From NCBI RefSeq assembly GCF_932526225.1, contig NC_064038.1:7315070-7379069 (forward strand): a stretch of DNA of 64,000 bases. The letters run 5' to 3'. Below, piece by piece: positions 14,866 to 25,518 of this stretch. Position 1 is the stretch's first letter; each line of letters starts with the position of its first letter. The stretch is from Nematostella vectensis. Taxonomy: Eukaryota > Cnidaria > Anthozoa > Actiniaria > Edwardsiidae. Made by a program: the position numbers and the translations under genes. The notes beneath the pieces are model-generated. The model worked only from the letters and a program-made list of their open reading frames with translations, had not been told where the DNA came from and searched no databases.

Positions 14866-15131
14866 TCGCCCCATGACAGGTAATCCGGAATCCGGAATCC
14901 ATGAAAAAATGAGATATGGTATCCGGAATCCATGAAAAAATGGGATATGGAATCCGGAATCCATGAAAAAATGAGATATGGAATCCGGAATCCATGAAAA
15001 AATGAGATATGGAATCCGGAATCCATGCTGCTGGAATCCGGAATCCACGAGAAAAAACCCACATGGAATCCGGAATCCACACACTAGGATCCGGAATCCA
15101 GAACCCTATTTGAGAACCTGTCATGGGGCGA
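14866..15131. mobile_element. 266-bp TIR element in a tRNA gene (copy 2)
   Basis: Nearly identical to the copy at 7755, at the same position of the tRNA unit and with the same AGGATG flanks. It lies 7111 bp from copy 1, the offset shared by the surrounding units, so it was copied as part of a block and not by new insertion. Confidence 0.85.
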
Positions 15132-16756
15132 AGGATGGGATTCGAACCCACGCGTGCAGAGCACATTGGATTAGCAGTCCAACGCCTTAACCACTCGGCC
15201 ACCTCTTCATATCCATTTGACAGATTATCATAGATTATGCCCGTATTATACACAACATTTAAAAGATCTAAAAAAAATTTTGACGGCGAGGATGGGATTC
15301 GAACCCACGCGTGCAGAGCACATTGGATTAGCAGTCCAACGCCTTAACCACTCGGCCACCTCGTCATATCCATTTGATAGATTATAATAGATTATGCCTG
15401 TATTATACACAGCATTTAAAAGATCTAAAAAATATTTTGACGACGAGGATGGGATTCGAACCCACGCGTGCAGAGCACATTGGATTAGCAGTCCAACGCC
15501 TTAACCACTCGGCCACCTCGTCATATCCATTTGATAGATTATTATAGATTATGCCTGTATTATACACAACATTTAATTGATCTAAAAATATATTTTGACG
15601 ACGAGGATGGGATTCGAACCCACTCGTGCAGAGCACATTGGATTAGCAGTCCAACGCCTTAACCACTCGCCCTCTTCGTCATATCCATTTGATAGCTTAT
15701 AATATATTATGTCTGTATATACACAGAATTTAAAACTTTTAAAAATGTTTTGACGACGAGGATGGTTTGAATCCCAGGATGGGATTCGAACCAACGCGTG
15801 CAGACCAGATGGGATTAGCAGTCCAACGTCTTAACCACTCGGCCACCTAGTCATATCCATTTGATAGATTATCATAGATTATGCCTGTATTATACACAAC
15901 ATTTAATTGATCTAAAAATATATTTTGACGACGAGGATGGGATTCGAACCCACGCGTGCAGAGCACATTGGATTAGCAGTCCAACGCCTTAACCACTCGC
16001 TCACCTCGTCATATCCATTTGATAGATTATAATAGATTATGCCTGTATTATACACAACATTTAAAAGATCTAACAAAAATATTTTGACGACGAGGATGGG
16101 ATTCGAACAGACGCGTGCAGAGCACATTGGATTAGCAGTCCAACGCTTTAACCACTCGGCCACCTAGTCATATCCATTTAATTGATTATCATAGATTATG
16201 CCTGTATTATACACAACATTTAATTGATCTAAAAAATATTTTGACGACGAGGATGGGATTCGAACCCACGCGTGCAGAGCACATTGGATTAGCAGTCCAA
16301 CGCCTTAACCACTCGGCCACCTCGTCATATCCATTTGATAGCTTATAATATATTATGTCTGTATATACACAGAATTTAAAACTTCTAAAAATGTTTTGAC
16401 GACGAGGATGGTTTGAATCCCAGGATGGGATTCGAACCAACGCGTGCAGACCAGATGGGATTAGCAGTCCAACGTCTTAACCACTCGGCCACCTCGTCAT
16501 ATCCAATTGATAGCTTATAATATATTATGTCTGTATATACACAGAATTTAAAACTTTTAAAAATGTTTTGACGACGAGGATGGTTTGAATCCCAGGATGG
16601 GATTCGAACCAAGGCGTGCAGACCAGATGGGATTAGCAGTCCAACGCCTTGACCACTCGGCCACCTCGTCATATCCATTTGATAGATTATAATAGATTAT
16701 GCCTGTATTATACACAACATTTAAAAGATCTAAAAAATATTTTGACGACGAGGATG

Positions 16757-17022
16757 TCGCCCCATGACAGGTAATCCGGAATCCGGAATCCATGAAAAAA
16801 TGAGATATGGTATCCGGAATCCATGAAAAAATGAGATATGGAATCCGGAATCCATGAAAAAATGAGATATGGAATCCGGAATCCATGAAAAAATGAGATA
16901 TGGAATCCGGAATCCATGCTGCTGGAATCCGGAATCCACGAGAAAAAACCCACATGGAATCCTGAATCCACACACTAGGATCCGGAATCCAGAACCCTAT
17001 TTGAGAACCTGTCATGGGGCGA
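16757..17022. mobile_element. 266-bp TIR element in a tRNA gene (copy 3)
   Basis: Third copy, 1891 bp from copy 2, with the same TIRs and flanks. Flanking variant units are also shared, again pointing to segmental duplication of the array. Confidence 0.85.
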
Positions 17023-17951
17023 AGGATGGGATTCGAACCCACGCGTGCAGAGCACATTGGATTAGCAGTCCAACGCCTTAACCACTCGGCCACCTCGTCA
17101 TATCCATTGGATAGCTTATAATATATTATGCCTGTATTATACACAGCATTTAAAAGATCTAAAAAAATATTTTGACGACGAGGATGGGATTCGAACCCAA
17201 GTGTGCAGAGCACATTGGACTAGCAGTCCAACGCCTTAACCACTCGGCCACCTCGTCATATCCATTTGATAGATTATCATAGATTATGCCTGTATTATAC
17301 ACAACATTTAATTTATCTAAAAAATATTTTGACGACGAGGATGGGATTCGAACCCACGCGTCCAGAGCACATTGGATTAGCAGTCCAACGCCTTAACCAT
17401 TCGCCCACCTCGTCATATCCATTTGATAGCTTATAATATATTATGCCTATATTTTACACAGCATTTAAAAGATCTAAAAAAATATTTTGACGACGAGGAT
17501 AAGATTCGAACCCACGCGTGCAGAGCACATTGGATTAGCAGTCCAACGCCTTAACCACTCGGCCACCTTGTCATATCCATTTGATAGCTTATAATATATT
17601 ATGCCTGTATTATACACAACATTTAAAGGATCTAAAAAATATTTTGCCAATGAGGATGGGATTCGAACACATGCGTGCAGAGCACATTGGATTAGCAGTC
17701 CAACGCCTAAACCACTCGGCCACCTCGTCATGTCCATATCATAGATTATAATAGATTATGCCTGTATTATACACAACATTTATATAAAAAATATTTTGAC
17801 GACGAGGATGGGATTCGAACACACGCGTGCAGAGCACATTGGATTAGCAGTCCAACGCCTTAACCACTCGGCCACCTAGTCATGTCCATATCATAGATTA
17901 TAATAGATTATGCCTGTATCATACACAACATTTATCTAAAAAATATTTTGA

Positions 17952-18033
17952 CGACGAGGATGGGATTCGAACCCACGCGTGCAGAGCACATTGGATTAGC
18001 AGTCCAACGCCTTAACCACTCGGCCACCTCGTC
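17952..18033 (-). tRNA. trnS-GCU: tRNA-Ser (GCT)
   Basis: 82 nt consensus copy near the right end of the array, with intact stems and boxes. Confidence 0.9.
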
Positions 18034-18103
18034 ACATCCATATGATAGATTATAATATATTATGCCTGTATTATACACACCATTTATATAAAATATATTT
18101 TGA

Positions 18104-18185
18104 CGACGAGGATGGGATTCGAACCCATGCGCGCAGAGCACATTGGATTAGCAGTCCAACGCCCTAACCACTCGGCCACCTCGTC
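18104..18185 (-). tRNA. trnS-GCU: tRNA-Ser (GCT), diverged copy
   Basis: 82 nt with changes in the variable arm and D arm (ccctaacc on the plus strand); anticodon and B box intact. Confidence 0.75.
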
Positions 18186-18260
18186 ATATCCATATGATAG
18201 ATTACAAAAGATTATGCCTGTATTATACACAACATTTAAATGATCTAAAAAATATTTTGA

Positions 18261-18342
18261 CGACGAGGATGGGATTCGAACCCAGGCGTGCAGAGCACAT
18301 TGGATTAGCAGTCCAACGCCTTAACCACTCGGCCACCTCGTC
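18261..18342 (-). tRNA. trnS-GCU: tRNA-Ser (GCT)
   Basis: 82 nt, intact boxes and anticodon; one variable-arm/T-stem base differs (caggcgtg on the plus strand). Confidence 0.8.
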
Positions 18343-18417
18343 ATATCAATTTGATAGATTATCATAGATTATGCCTGTATTATACACAACATTTAATTTA
18401 TCTAAAAAATATTTTGA

Positions 18418-18499
18418 CGACGAGGATGGGATTTGAACCCACGCGTGCAGAGCACATTGGATTAGCAGTCCAACGCCTAAACCACTCGGCCACCTCGTC
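18418..18499 (-). tRNA. trnS-GCU: tRNA-Ser (GCT)
   Basis: 82 nt. The B box reads GGTTCAAATCC and one D-arm base is changed; otherwise consensus. Confidence 0.7.
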
Positions 18500-18574
18500 A
18501 TATCCATTTGATAGATTATCATAGATTATGCCTGTATTATACACAACATTTAATTTATCTAAAAAATATTTTGA

Positions 18575-18656
18575 CGACGAGGATGGGATTCGAACCCACG
18601 CGTGAAGAGCACATTGGATTAGCAGTCCAACGCCTTAACCACTCGGCCACCTCGTC
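18575..18656 (-). tRNA. trnS-GCU: tRNA-Ser (GCT), last complete copy
   Basis: 82 nt, intact acceptor stem, anticodon and B box; one variable-arm base differs. Confidence 0.85.
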
Positions 18657-18731
18657 ATTTCCATTTAATAGCTTATAATAGATTATGCCTGTATTATACA
18701 CAACATTTAAATGATCTAAAAAATATTTTGA

Positions 18732-18766
18732 CGACGAGGATGGGATTCGAAACCATGCGTGCAGAG
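18732..18766 (-). pseudogene. Truncated tRNA-Ser at the array boundary
   Basis: Only the 3' part (T-arm and part of the variable arm) remains; homology to the unit stops at about 18766 and unique sequence follows. It marks the right breakpoint of the array. Confidence 0.8.
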
Positions 18767-19863
18767 ATAACTTCTCTCTAACTTCACTCTAAGGCCTTGA
18801 ACAAACGCCATACTTTTCATGTACTGTTCCATATGCAAATGAACAGAACACAATCGAAATTGCTTCATTTGTATGTATTTGTATGTATGTATTTCTTGTT
18901 TATACCTTGATATCCAAGCTTAGCGAATAATTAGTCTTTTTTAGAGCTCACTTCAGCCTTTTTATTTTATTTCGCGTTTTAGAAATATTTAAATTATAGC
19001 CAAATTCGTTGTTGCGAGCCCCCCGTTTACATCTTAACAAAACAACCATAGTCAACGCCATTCCTAAGGAAAATCTCGAGTCGTATTTTTAACGGAACTG
19101 GCCTCCTCCGACTATTAACTGATCAGAAAACAAAGTAAATGTTTCGATTTTTGAAAACGGAAGGCGCGGGACAACGAATTTCGCTATAAACGATATTATT
19201 CTTTACTCAATTTGTGTATTTATGCATTATCTTCCAGATCTTCAATGCAATCTTACCATTTGCTTTCTGTGCTTTCTTCAAACCATTATTTATCGTAAAA
19301 TAATTCATGACACCAGTTAACAAAATGCTACAATACAGCTATAATACCAGTTATACAAGCTATTTAAAAAAATATATATTTCTTATCTGTACCAATTATG
19401 TTTGTAAATTTAACCCCCACTTATATTTTTTTAAGCAAAGATATTTTCCCGTGCCGGAAAATGGTTAAAAATAAATATGTTCGAGTATGCTGGCACCGTT
19501 GGCATTGGTTGCCGCCAAAAAAAAGGTAATTCCTTATTCAAATACATATGACATCTATGCACACGCCTTTCCCCTCAGCAAATACTGGGTACGCAATGAT
19601 AAAGGCCGTACAAACAATGCAGGCAGGTAAACCAATACATGCGGCACAAGGTTTTACGAGGATGGCACAGCCAAGACAGTGTTCCTTTCAGAGGTGCGAG
19701 TGCACGTAAACACAGCTGAGTATGCTTTACTGTTTGCCTAGCAGTCAACCAAAACGCTCGCGAGCTGTGGTGATTGGCTAGAGCTCTTTCTCGTCAGGGT
19801 ATTTAACTCAATAAGAAGATTTAAATCACCCACTCTAACTGTTGTACTTATCGTTGACTGATT
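18767..19863. other. Intergenic region and likely promoter side of the GM2A-like gene
   Basis: AT-rich unique sequence between the tRNA array and the first coding exon at 19864. I see no gene or clear repeat. A TATA-like stretch (gggtatttaact) lies about 65 bp before the ATG and could be a core promoter, but this is weak. Confidence 0.4.
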
Positions 19864-22800
19864 ATGGCCGTCGTCAAGGAATTAATGGTCTTGGCACTAT
19901 TCGTGTTGTCGGCAAACGCATTCTCATGGAAGAATTGCGGTAGGCTAAGACTGCGAAAGACACCACTATGGAGTTTTTTCGTGTTGTGGAAGAATCGTTA
20001 ATCTATGCAAAAGTAGTTTCTGACACGTCAGTAAGATTTCACTATTCTCATTTTCCATTCGATATTTCGCTTATTTACAGTATGCGGATACTAAATTTAT
20101 CATTTTTTAGAATTGATTTGTAATTGATAATTCATTGATAATAAATTAATTATGGATTAATAACTGACAGAAAAGTTGATGCAACAGGAAATGCATAGTG
20201 CATATTCTGAAATGGCTGAATTTAAGTAGATTGACCGGCGGAAAATTACGGGGAAAAAATCAAATGTAGGTAGTCGGCAAATATTTTTCGTCGCTAGTCA
20301 CTAGTTTTTTTCATGTTTTGTCGGTATTCGGTTACTTTTTAAGCCGTTTGTCGCTAGTCGTTTAAGCCCATCCAAACCCTGATTATATTATAGTCAAACT
20401 CTTCCTTTTATCTTGCTTTTAAGAATAACGCTTGTAAGAATAACGACTAAAATTTTCAGTTTTCTATTTGCTTTTATATCAAATAATAACAAGTAACGAA
20501 CAAGTTGAGTAACAAGGTTTTGGTGAGAAATAAGGTCATTCACTCTACCTTCACCATTTTTCGACAGGAGCAAGAAGTTTCGGTCTATACGCATAGAGAA
20601 TGCACATTGCTCTCTCTATGTGAAGCAGAAAAAAATTCCAATGTTTTTCATGTACACTGTACAGAAAAGCAAATATCTCGCGCAAGCCAATATTCTTGGT
20701 AGATCGCGAATAAATTCTGCAATCCTTTAGATAAATACTGGTAATATGTTCCATTCCATGCAGGTAGTAACAATGTAGTGAAGTTCTTGGATGTGCGTGT
20801 TTCGCCCAACCCAATCCGCCTTACTAAGGGCTCTAGGATAACATTCTCCGGCCGCATCGGAGTCTACGGTAACGCAGGTGTTCGGTATAAGATCAACGTC
20901 AAGCTGCAGAAGAAAGCATGGTTTCGGATCACTGTGCCCTGCAGTGGGAACTTCGGCTCATGGTAAGTAAAAGACATCAAGTTCTTGGATCTGGGAAAAG
21001 TGGGAGGGGGTTCTTTACGAGTTGGGAACCATTCAAAAACGATAACAAACATATACCTGAAACATATCTTGATAAGTGTTTTCCCTAATCATATGAAGAA
21101 ACCGTTGTCGTTTTAGGGGTCTGGTACCGAGGAATTTTAGTTTCTTTTCAGAGGCTTTCTCCATTGACTAAAGATGGTCACAGTCACTGTTTTTCTCTTC
21201 TGAATACAATTCACAAAGTTTGCAAAGCACCTGCGGTACGGCAGCCCTAAAAATGACAAGAATCGTGCAGGTTTTCCAAATAAGGAATATATTAGTTTCC
21301 TTTTCTGGAAGTGACCGCATGGAAGAAACGACAACTTTTGGCTAAATTTTCTTGATATGACAAGCATATCTAAGCGCTTAAAAGGCGCTCTCCATCTGTC
21401 GAGGGAGAGCGGAGGCATGTAGATATCACATGCAGAAAGTTCACAGGCGACTTTTTCAACCCTTTCTTTGGGGAGGATGCGATCGCACCCTGCTTTACCC
21501 TTAGCTTTTCCCCTGCTCTGTTGAACGGCGCGCATTTCACGCAGACCAACATTAAAGGGGCACTATCACTGTAAAGAGTGATTTAGTGTCATTTAGGCAA
21601 TCTAAAAAACAGTCAAAATCATGCGGAATAATTAAAATAACTATCCCGGTTTATTAAATTACCTTAGATCTTTCAGATAAATGCAATATAGTGGTTTGAA
21701 TGCCTCACATCGAGCGGATGGAAATGGATTGAAAATAGTACTTTTAGGTTTCGGAACAGGCTGTACCTTTATTCAAAGCTTGAAATTGCATTAATATACC
21801 AACCAGAACCTTTGCATAAAATTTCTTTTACGTAGATAATTTGTTCATTTCTTTTTATTACGATTGGAAGAATTTATGTGATCAGGAAGTTTTTTTATGT
21901 TTTTTTTTTTTTACACACTTTTTCATATTTTTTTAAACTTTCTTAAAACCAGCGTGCAAGTGCCCCTAGCTGTGTACGTGTACCTTTCTCGCCCACAACT
22001 CGATCGTTTTATTTCAATTCGATTACGATCTGGCGGGCAGACGGAAACCTCAACCGCCGCCTTTGTTAGAAGGAGAAATAGGAATACATTAGAATTCTCG
22101 AAAGCCATCCGCCCTGAATTATCAGTTACATTCTAAGAGAAACTTGCGTTTTCCGTTAAAAATCATGGTACCAAGCTGCCCTCGTAATATAAAAGTGCCT
22201 TCATGAGCCGTATTCAATGCAAATACACGCAAATGAAGATGAAACAATTGACTTGATTCTTTTGTATTTTTGCATTGATGAATACGGCTCATGGATAATA
22301 CGACGTATGAACTTAGTAGTTGCTGTAGCTTTCCAAATATTTCGAATGCTGCAAACAAGTATTGTAATCTTAGGAACAGCATTGAGTTTAGATTAAAGAA
22401 ATCGAAATATTTTTCAGCACGTACAATTTGGACTGCCAAAAGCTTGTTGGACTGCACCCTGACGGCAATAAACAATGCCCTCTTCAACAAGGAGAACACA
22501 GTTTGGCCAGTCAGACTCTGACAGTCCCATCCATCAATCTTCCTTCATTCCTCACCAGTGTAAGTATTGCATTATTCCCAACAACAACCCCCTTTGTCTT
22601 CATAAGGAAAAGTAGTGACTTGTGACACAGACACACGACAAATATGCCGTCAATAATTTTGGCGGACGGGGGATGGGAAGGGATGGTTGGATTGCGGAGC
22701 CTGACTACTAGGTTTTGTGACTAAGTATATTGCCTCTTACAGGGCCAGGGGGTACACGCACTCTGTACACCCCCCCCTCCATTGTGTAGAGTCTGACTAC

Positions 22801-23240
22801 TTACTAGTGTTTTGGAGTTTATAAGTTTATTGACTCTAACAGGGACAGGGGGTACACGCACTCTGTTCACCCCCCCTCCATTGTGTAGAATCTGACTACT
22901 TACTAGTGTTTTGGAGTTTATAAGTTTATTGACTCTAACAGGGCCAGGGGGTACACGCACTCTGTACATCCCCCCCCCCCTCCATTGTGTAGAGTCTGAC
23001 TACTTACTAGTGTTTTGGAGTTTATAAGTTTATTGACTCTAACAGGGACAGGGGGTACACGCACTTTCCCCCCCCCCTCCCCCCCTCCATTGTGTAGAGT
23101 CTGACTACTTACTAGTTTTTTGGAGTTTATAAGTGTATTGACTCTAACAGGGCGAGTACTACATCAAGGCGGACTTGCGCGAAGAGGGATCCAACCGACG
23201 GATTGCATGTGCAGAGGTTGAACTGCGCACCATATCATGA
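19864..23240 (+). CDS. GM2A: Ganglioside GM2 activator-like secreted protein (4 exons)
   Basis: Exons 19864-19939, 20764-20962, 22418-22559 and 23151-23240 join in frame to 507 nt (168 aa) with GT-AG introns. Residues 1-19 form a signal peptide (LMVLALFVLSANA core). The mature part resembles GM2A: SWKNC at the start, PNPIRLTKG, VPCSGNFGSC, CPLQQGEHSL, INLPSFLTSGEY and RRIACAEVEL near the end, with Cys positions typical of the family. GM2A folds as a beta-cup that extracts glycolipids from membranes in lysosomes and presents them to hexosaminidase A; the anthozoan protein may be lysosomal or secreted, and its lipid is unknown. The start is the only ATG that gives a signal peptide. An AATAAA follows the stop at 23273. 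Intron 3 is filled by a minisatellite that reaches the exon 4 acceptor. The family call is strong; the exact function is inferred. Confidence 0.88.
22201..22293. repeat. Inverted-repeat hairpin (MITE-like) in GM2A-like intron 2
   Basis: Arms catgagccgtattcaatgca and its near reverse complement ending aatacggctcatg enclose about 35 bp. This could be a small foldback MITE; no clear target duplication was found. Confidence 0.6.
22725..23150 (+). repeat. About 100-bp minisatellite in GM2A-like intron 3, reaching the splice acceptor
   Basis: Four and a half units, each with a C-rich tract, the core cattgtgtagagtctgacta and the end gactctaacagggac. The last unit supplies the polypyrimidine-poor acceptor taacag/gg of exon 4, so every upstream unit carries a copy of that acceptor. 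Confidence 0.85.
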
Positions 23241-23272
23241 AAGAACAGAATTGATTTGATTGTGAATGAATG

Positions 23273-23278
23273 AATAAA
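23273..23278 (+). other. Polyadenylation signal of the GM2A-like gene
   Basis: AATAAA 33 bp after the stop codon. Confidence 0.6.
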
Positions 23279-23939
23279 AAAATGATGTACTTTTCATTTG
23301 CTTTCACTTATCTATAAATGATTGCCCTCTGCAATTTATATTACCTGGCCATTTGCGGCAAATACTTAATAATATCGATTTCAAAATTACTCTTATATTT
23401 TTAAGGAATCGATTCGGTACGTTGTCCGCTTGTCATACAGTATAAGAGATCAAGGGGGACTGACTTTATATACGCAAAAATGAGTGGTTTGCAACTACCG
23501 TATTTTAGATTTTGTACCAAACCCCAAAAACTCCGATTTCATTTGCACGTGCATCGCGCCTCGCTGATTAATAACATATTTCTGTATGAATTTGCAAATA
23601 ACTAAGAAGCATTGGTGATTTTGCTCGCAACAGTCCAGATCGATCGCATGCTTAGAAGAAGATAAAAGAGCTCTAGAAGTTAAGGAAGTATTAAATATCT
23701 AGAAAACGTTGCTCGTAGCATAGCGCCACCAATTCTATTAGAAATGGTTATTTTCTCCCAGTTCCCCCTAAAAAAAAGACCTGAGGACCAATTTTGACCC
23801 CTAAAAATACGACGAGCATCAGGTCAAGACAGACTATGAGACGAAATCTCGAAGTAACACTCAAAGTTTCCCCGAATTCAATAGAAAATATTGTAAATCG
23901 TCCATAAAACAGCGGATATCATACTTGGTACTTTGCTAG

Positions 23940-24090
23940 GATGAAAAAATTGCAAGTGAAAGAGAATCGCTATATACGCCCCATGTGAATAGAACCGGGA
24001 ATAAACCCAGAACCCAGAGAGATGAGAGGCACAGGCACTCAGAGAGACGCTCTGCCAACCGTACAACTGCGCCAATCAGGCTCTCCGTTA
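23940..24090 (-). mobile_element. Possible tRNA-derived SINE fragment
   Basis: On the minus strand, GATTGGCGCAGTTG (A-box-like) is followed about 70 bp later by GGGTTTATTCCCGG (B-box-like, diverged from GGTTCGANTCC). Layout fits a tRNA-derived SINE head; no tail or target duplication was defined. Confidence 0.45.
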
Positions 24091-24430
24091 TAGGGTGAAA
24101 CTGTACAGGCCCGCAAATGATCCCCGGCCCTCAAAACATCACACGGTAGCCAGAAAATGATACCACAAAAAAAAAACATAGAAGGCCCGTAAATGATCCC
24201 GTAACAGTTTACGGAATGGAACGAACGCGGAATGAAGTGCTTGAAACTATCACAATAACAAATTATAATGATAAATGTATGCGGGATTTCGTGTGTTTTA
24301 GCTACCGTGATAAGGGAATTCTAAACACATGCGGAATTCTATCCAATAACTTGGGATAATTTTATTCAGGGGGTGCGTTTTCTCCCACAAGGTGCCATTC
24401 TAGAACATTCTGGTCATAAATGTCATAAAT

Positions 24431-24640
24431 CTATAAGTCAAACTTTTTTGTTGCCGATGAAAAAACGTCCCGTGGATACTGCACTAGCATAAAAATAAAT
24501 CCGTTTTTGTTCTTTTGGCCGGGTGGTGAGATTTTTTTTATCAGAAAACTTCCTCCCCCCCCCCCCCCCCCCCCCCTCCCCTGCGAACAAATCACCCACT
24601 TTCTCAGATTTCGCACACACCACACCAGCACCGGGATTAT
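24431..24640 (+). mobile_element. Poly-C-bearing dispersed repeat, degraded copy
   Basis: Contains gatactgcactagcataaaa, gtttttgttc, a tatcagaaaact stretch and a long C tract. The same order occurs at 26645-26940 (reversed) and 54521-54861, so this is a member of one MITE-like family. Confidence 0.65.
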
Positions 24641-25456
24641 TTGCGGCTGGCATGACAGATGTCACGCAGGTTGTTGCGGCTTCAAGTCAGTCAGCGGTAT
24701 TTACCAAGAAGTGACTTTGCAATTTGTTATAATGGTGATCAACTATAGCCTGCGTAGCGGCTAGACCAACTACAACTGTATGCCCCTCATCAAGTGAAGC
24801 ACTCTATTTCTTACGAATTGTTCGGGAAGCGATTGATAAAGGTTTGATGTGCAAGAAGGAATGGACTGAGTTTAAGTGTTCGCCAATAATACCTAGATTC
24901 ATATTATGTAGCTTCAATATATCGTAATAGAATGAAAATACACAATGGTGAGAATTCCAAAAAGCCTTTTTGGAAGTGCATTACAAACCAGAGTATTCAT
25001 AGCATCTTTAAAGCGATGTTTTGCACGAAACGTTTTGAAGACGTCCGTGGAATCGTCACCCCTGATCCAATGCAGAATGGTGTCTGATTCTTCCAAAAAA
25101 TACCCAGAGAATGAGGAGCTTAAAACATATCCTCTAGAGGTAAGGCAGTATATGGCCATCCTGTAATTACATTCATATAAGACTTCAAATTGGTATGCTA
25201 AATAGAGCAAGGAAAACTTTTGAATAAGTAACTGAGTCTTTTCGGACTAATGATATTATTTTAGATTTATTATTATAGCTTCGATAAACGCCGAATGACA
25301 TCTTAAGAAAAGTATTTGTTCCATCATTCGTAGAATCATTTTTTTTTAGTTAATAGCCGTCATATTTTCTCACTTTAAAAGCATAAACTCGAACCTGCAC
25401 TTTTCGTCCGCCATGCTTGAAGCTGCGGGTATATCTTGTCAGCGCCAAATAAAACA

Positions 25457-25466
25457 GCGCATGCGC
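25457..25466. promoter_or_regulatory. NRF-1-like palindrome in the ThrRS promoter
   Basis: GCGCATGCGC about 53 bp upstream of the ThrRS ATG matches the core of the metazoan NRF-1 site, common in promoters of housekeeping and translation genes. Binding here is inferred. Confidence 0.5.
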
Positions 25467-25518
25467 ACCTAGAATTACATCAGAATCTCGGCTCCACGTA
25501 TTCAACGTGTTCACAGAA

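Larger units (their letters stand above)
1..18766 (-). repeat. Tandem array of about 113 tRNA-Ser(GCT) units
   Basis: Each unit is about 157 bp: an 82-nt class II tRNA-Ser gene on the minus strand plus an AT-rich spacer of about 75 bp. The tRNA has acceptor stem GACGAGG/CCTCGTC, A box TGGCCGAGTGG, anticodon loop CTGCTAA (anticodon GCT, reads AGC/AGU), a long variable arm and B box GGTTCGAATCC. A T-run a few bases past the 3' end fits a Pol III stop. I counted about 113 units by eye. About 20 units carry a 17-bp duplication in the T-arm and run about 173 bp; they start near 669, 1941, 2427, 3228, 3715, 4203, 5005, 6749, 7394, 7567, 9266, 10062, 11011, 12117, 13859, 14504, 14677, 15751, 16397 and 16569. 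Three units are interrupted by an insertion. Longer blocks are duplicated at offsets of about 949, 1106, 1288, 1891 and 7111 bp. Only representative units are listed separately. Confidence 0.95.

Noticed and set aside
7867-17081. Repetitive open frames around the 266-bp elements (FRIPYLIFSWIPDS-like and ESGIHEKMRYGIRN-like)
   Set aside because: They translate the 31-bp minisatellite inside the element plus tRNA sequence.
165-18141. Dozens of minus-strand open frames encoding VAEWLRRWTANPMCSA-like peptides
   Set aside because: They are translations of the tRNA-Ser gene itself repeated across the array, with no independent coding signal.
1-18766. CRISPR-like regular repeats
   Set aside because: Units are tRNA genes with conserved spacers in an animal genome; there are no unique spacers and no cas genes.
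24507-24764. Proline-rich small protein
   Set aside because: Encoded only by a homopolymer C tract inside a dispersed repeat.
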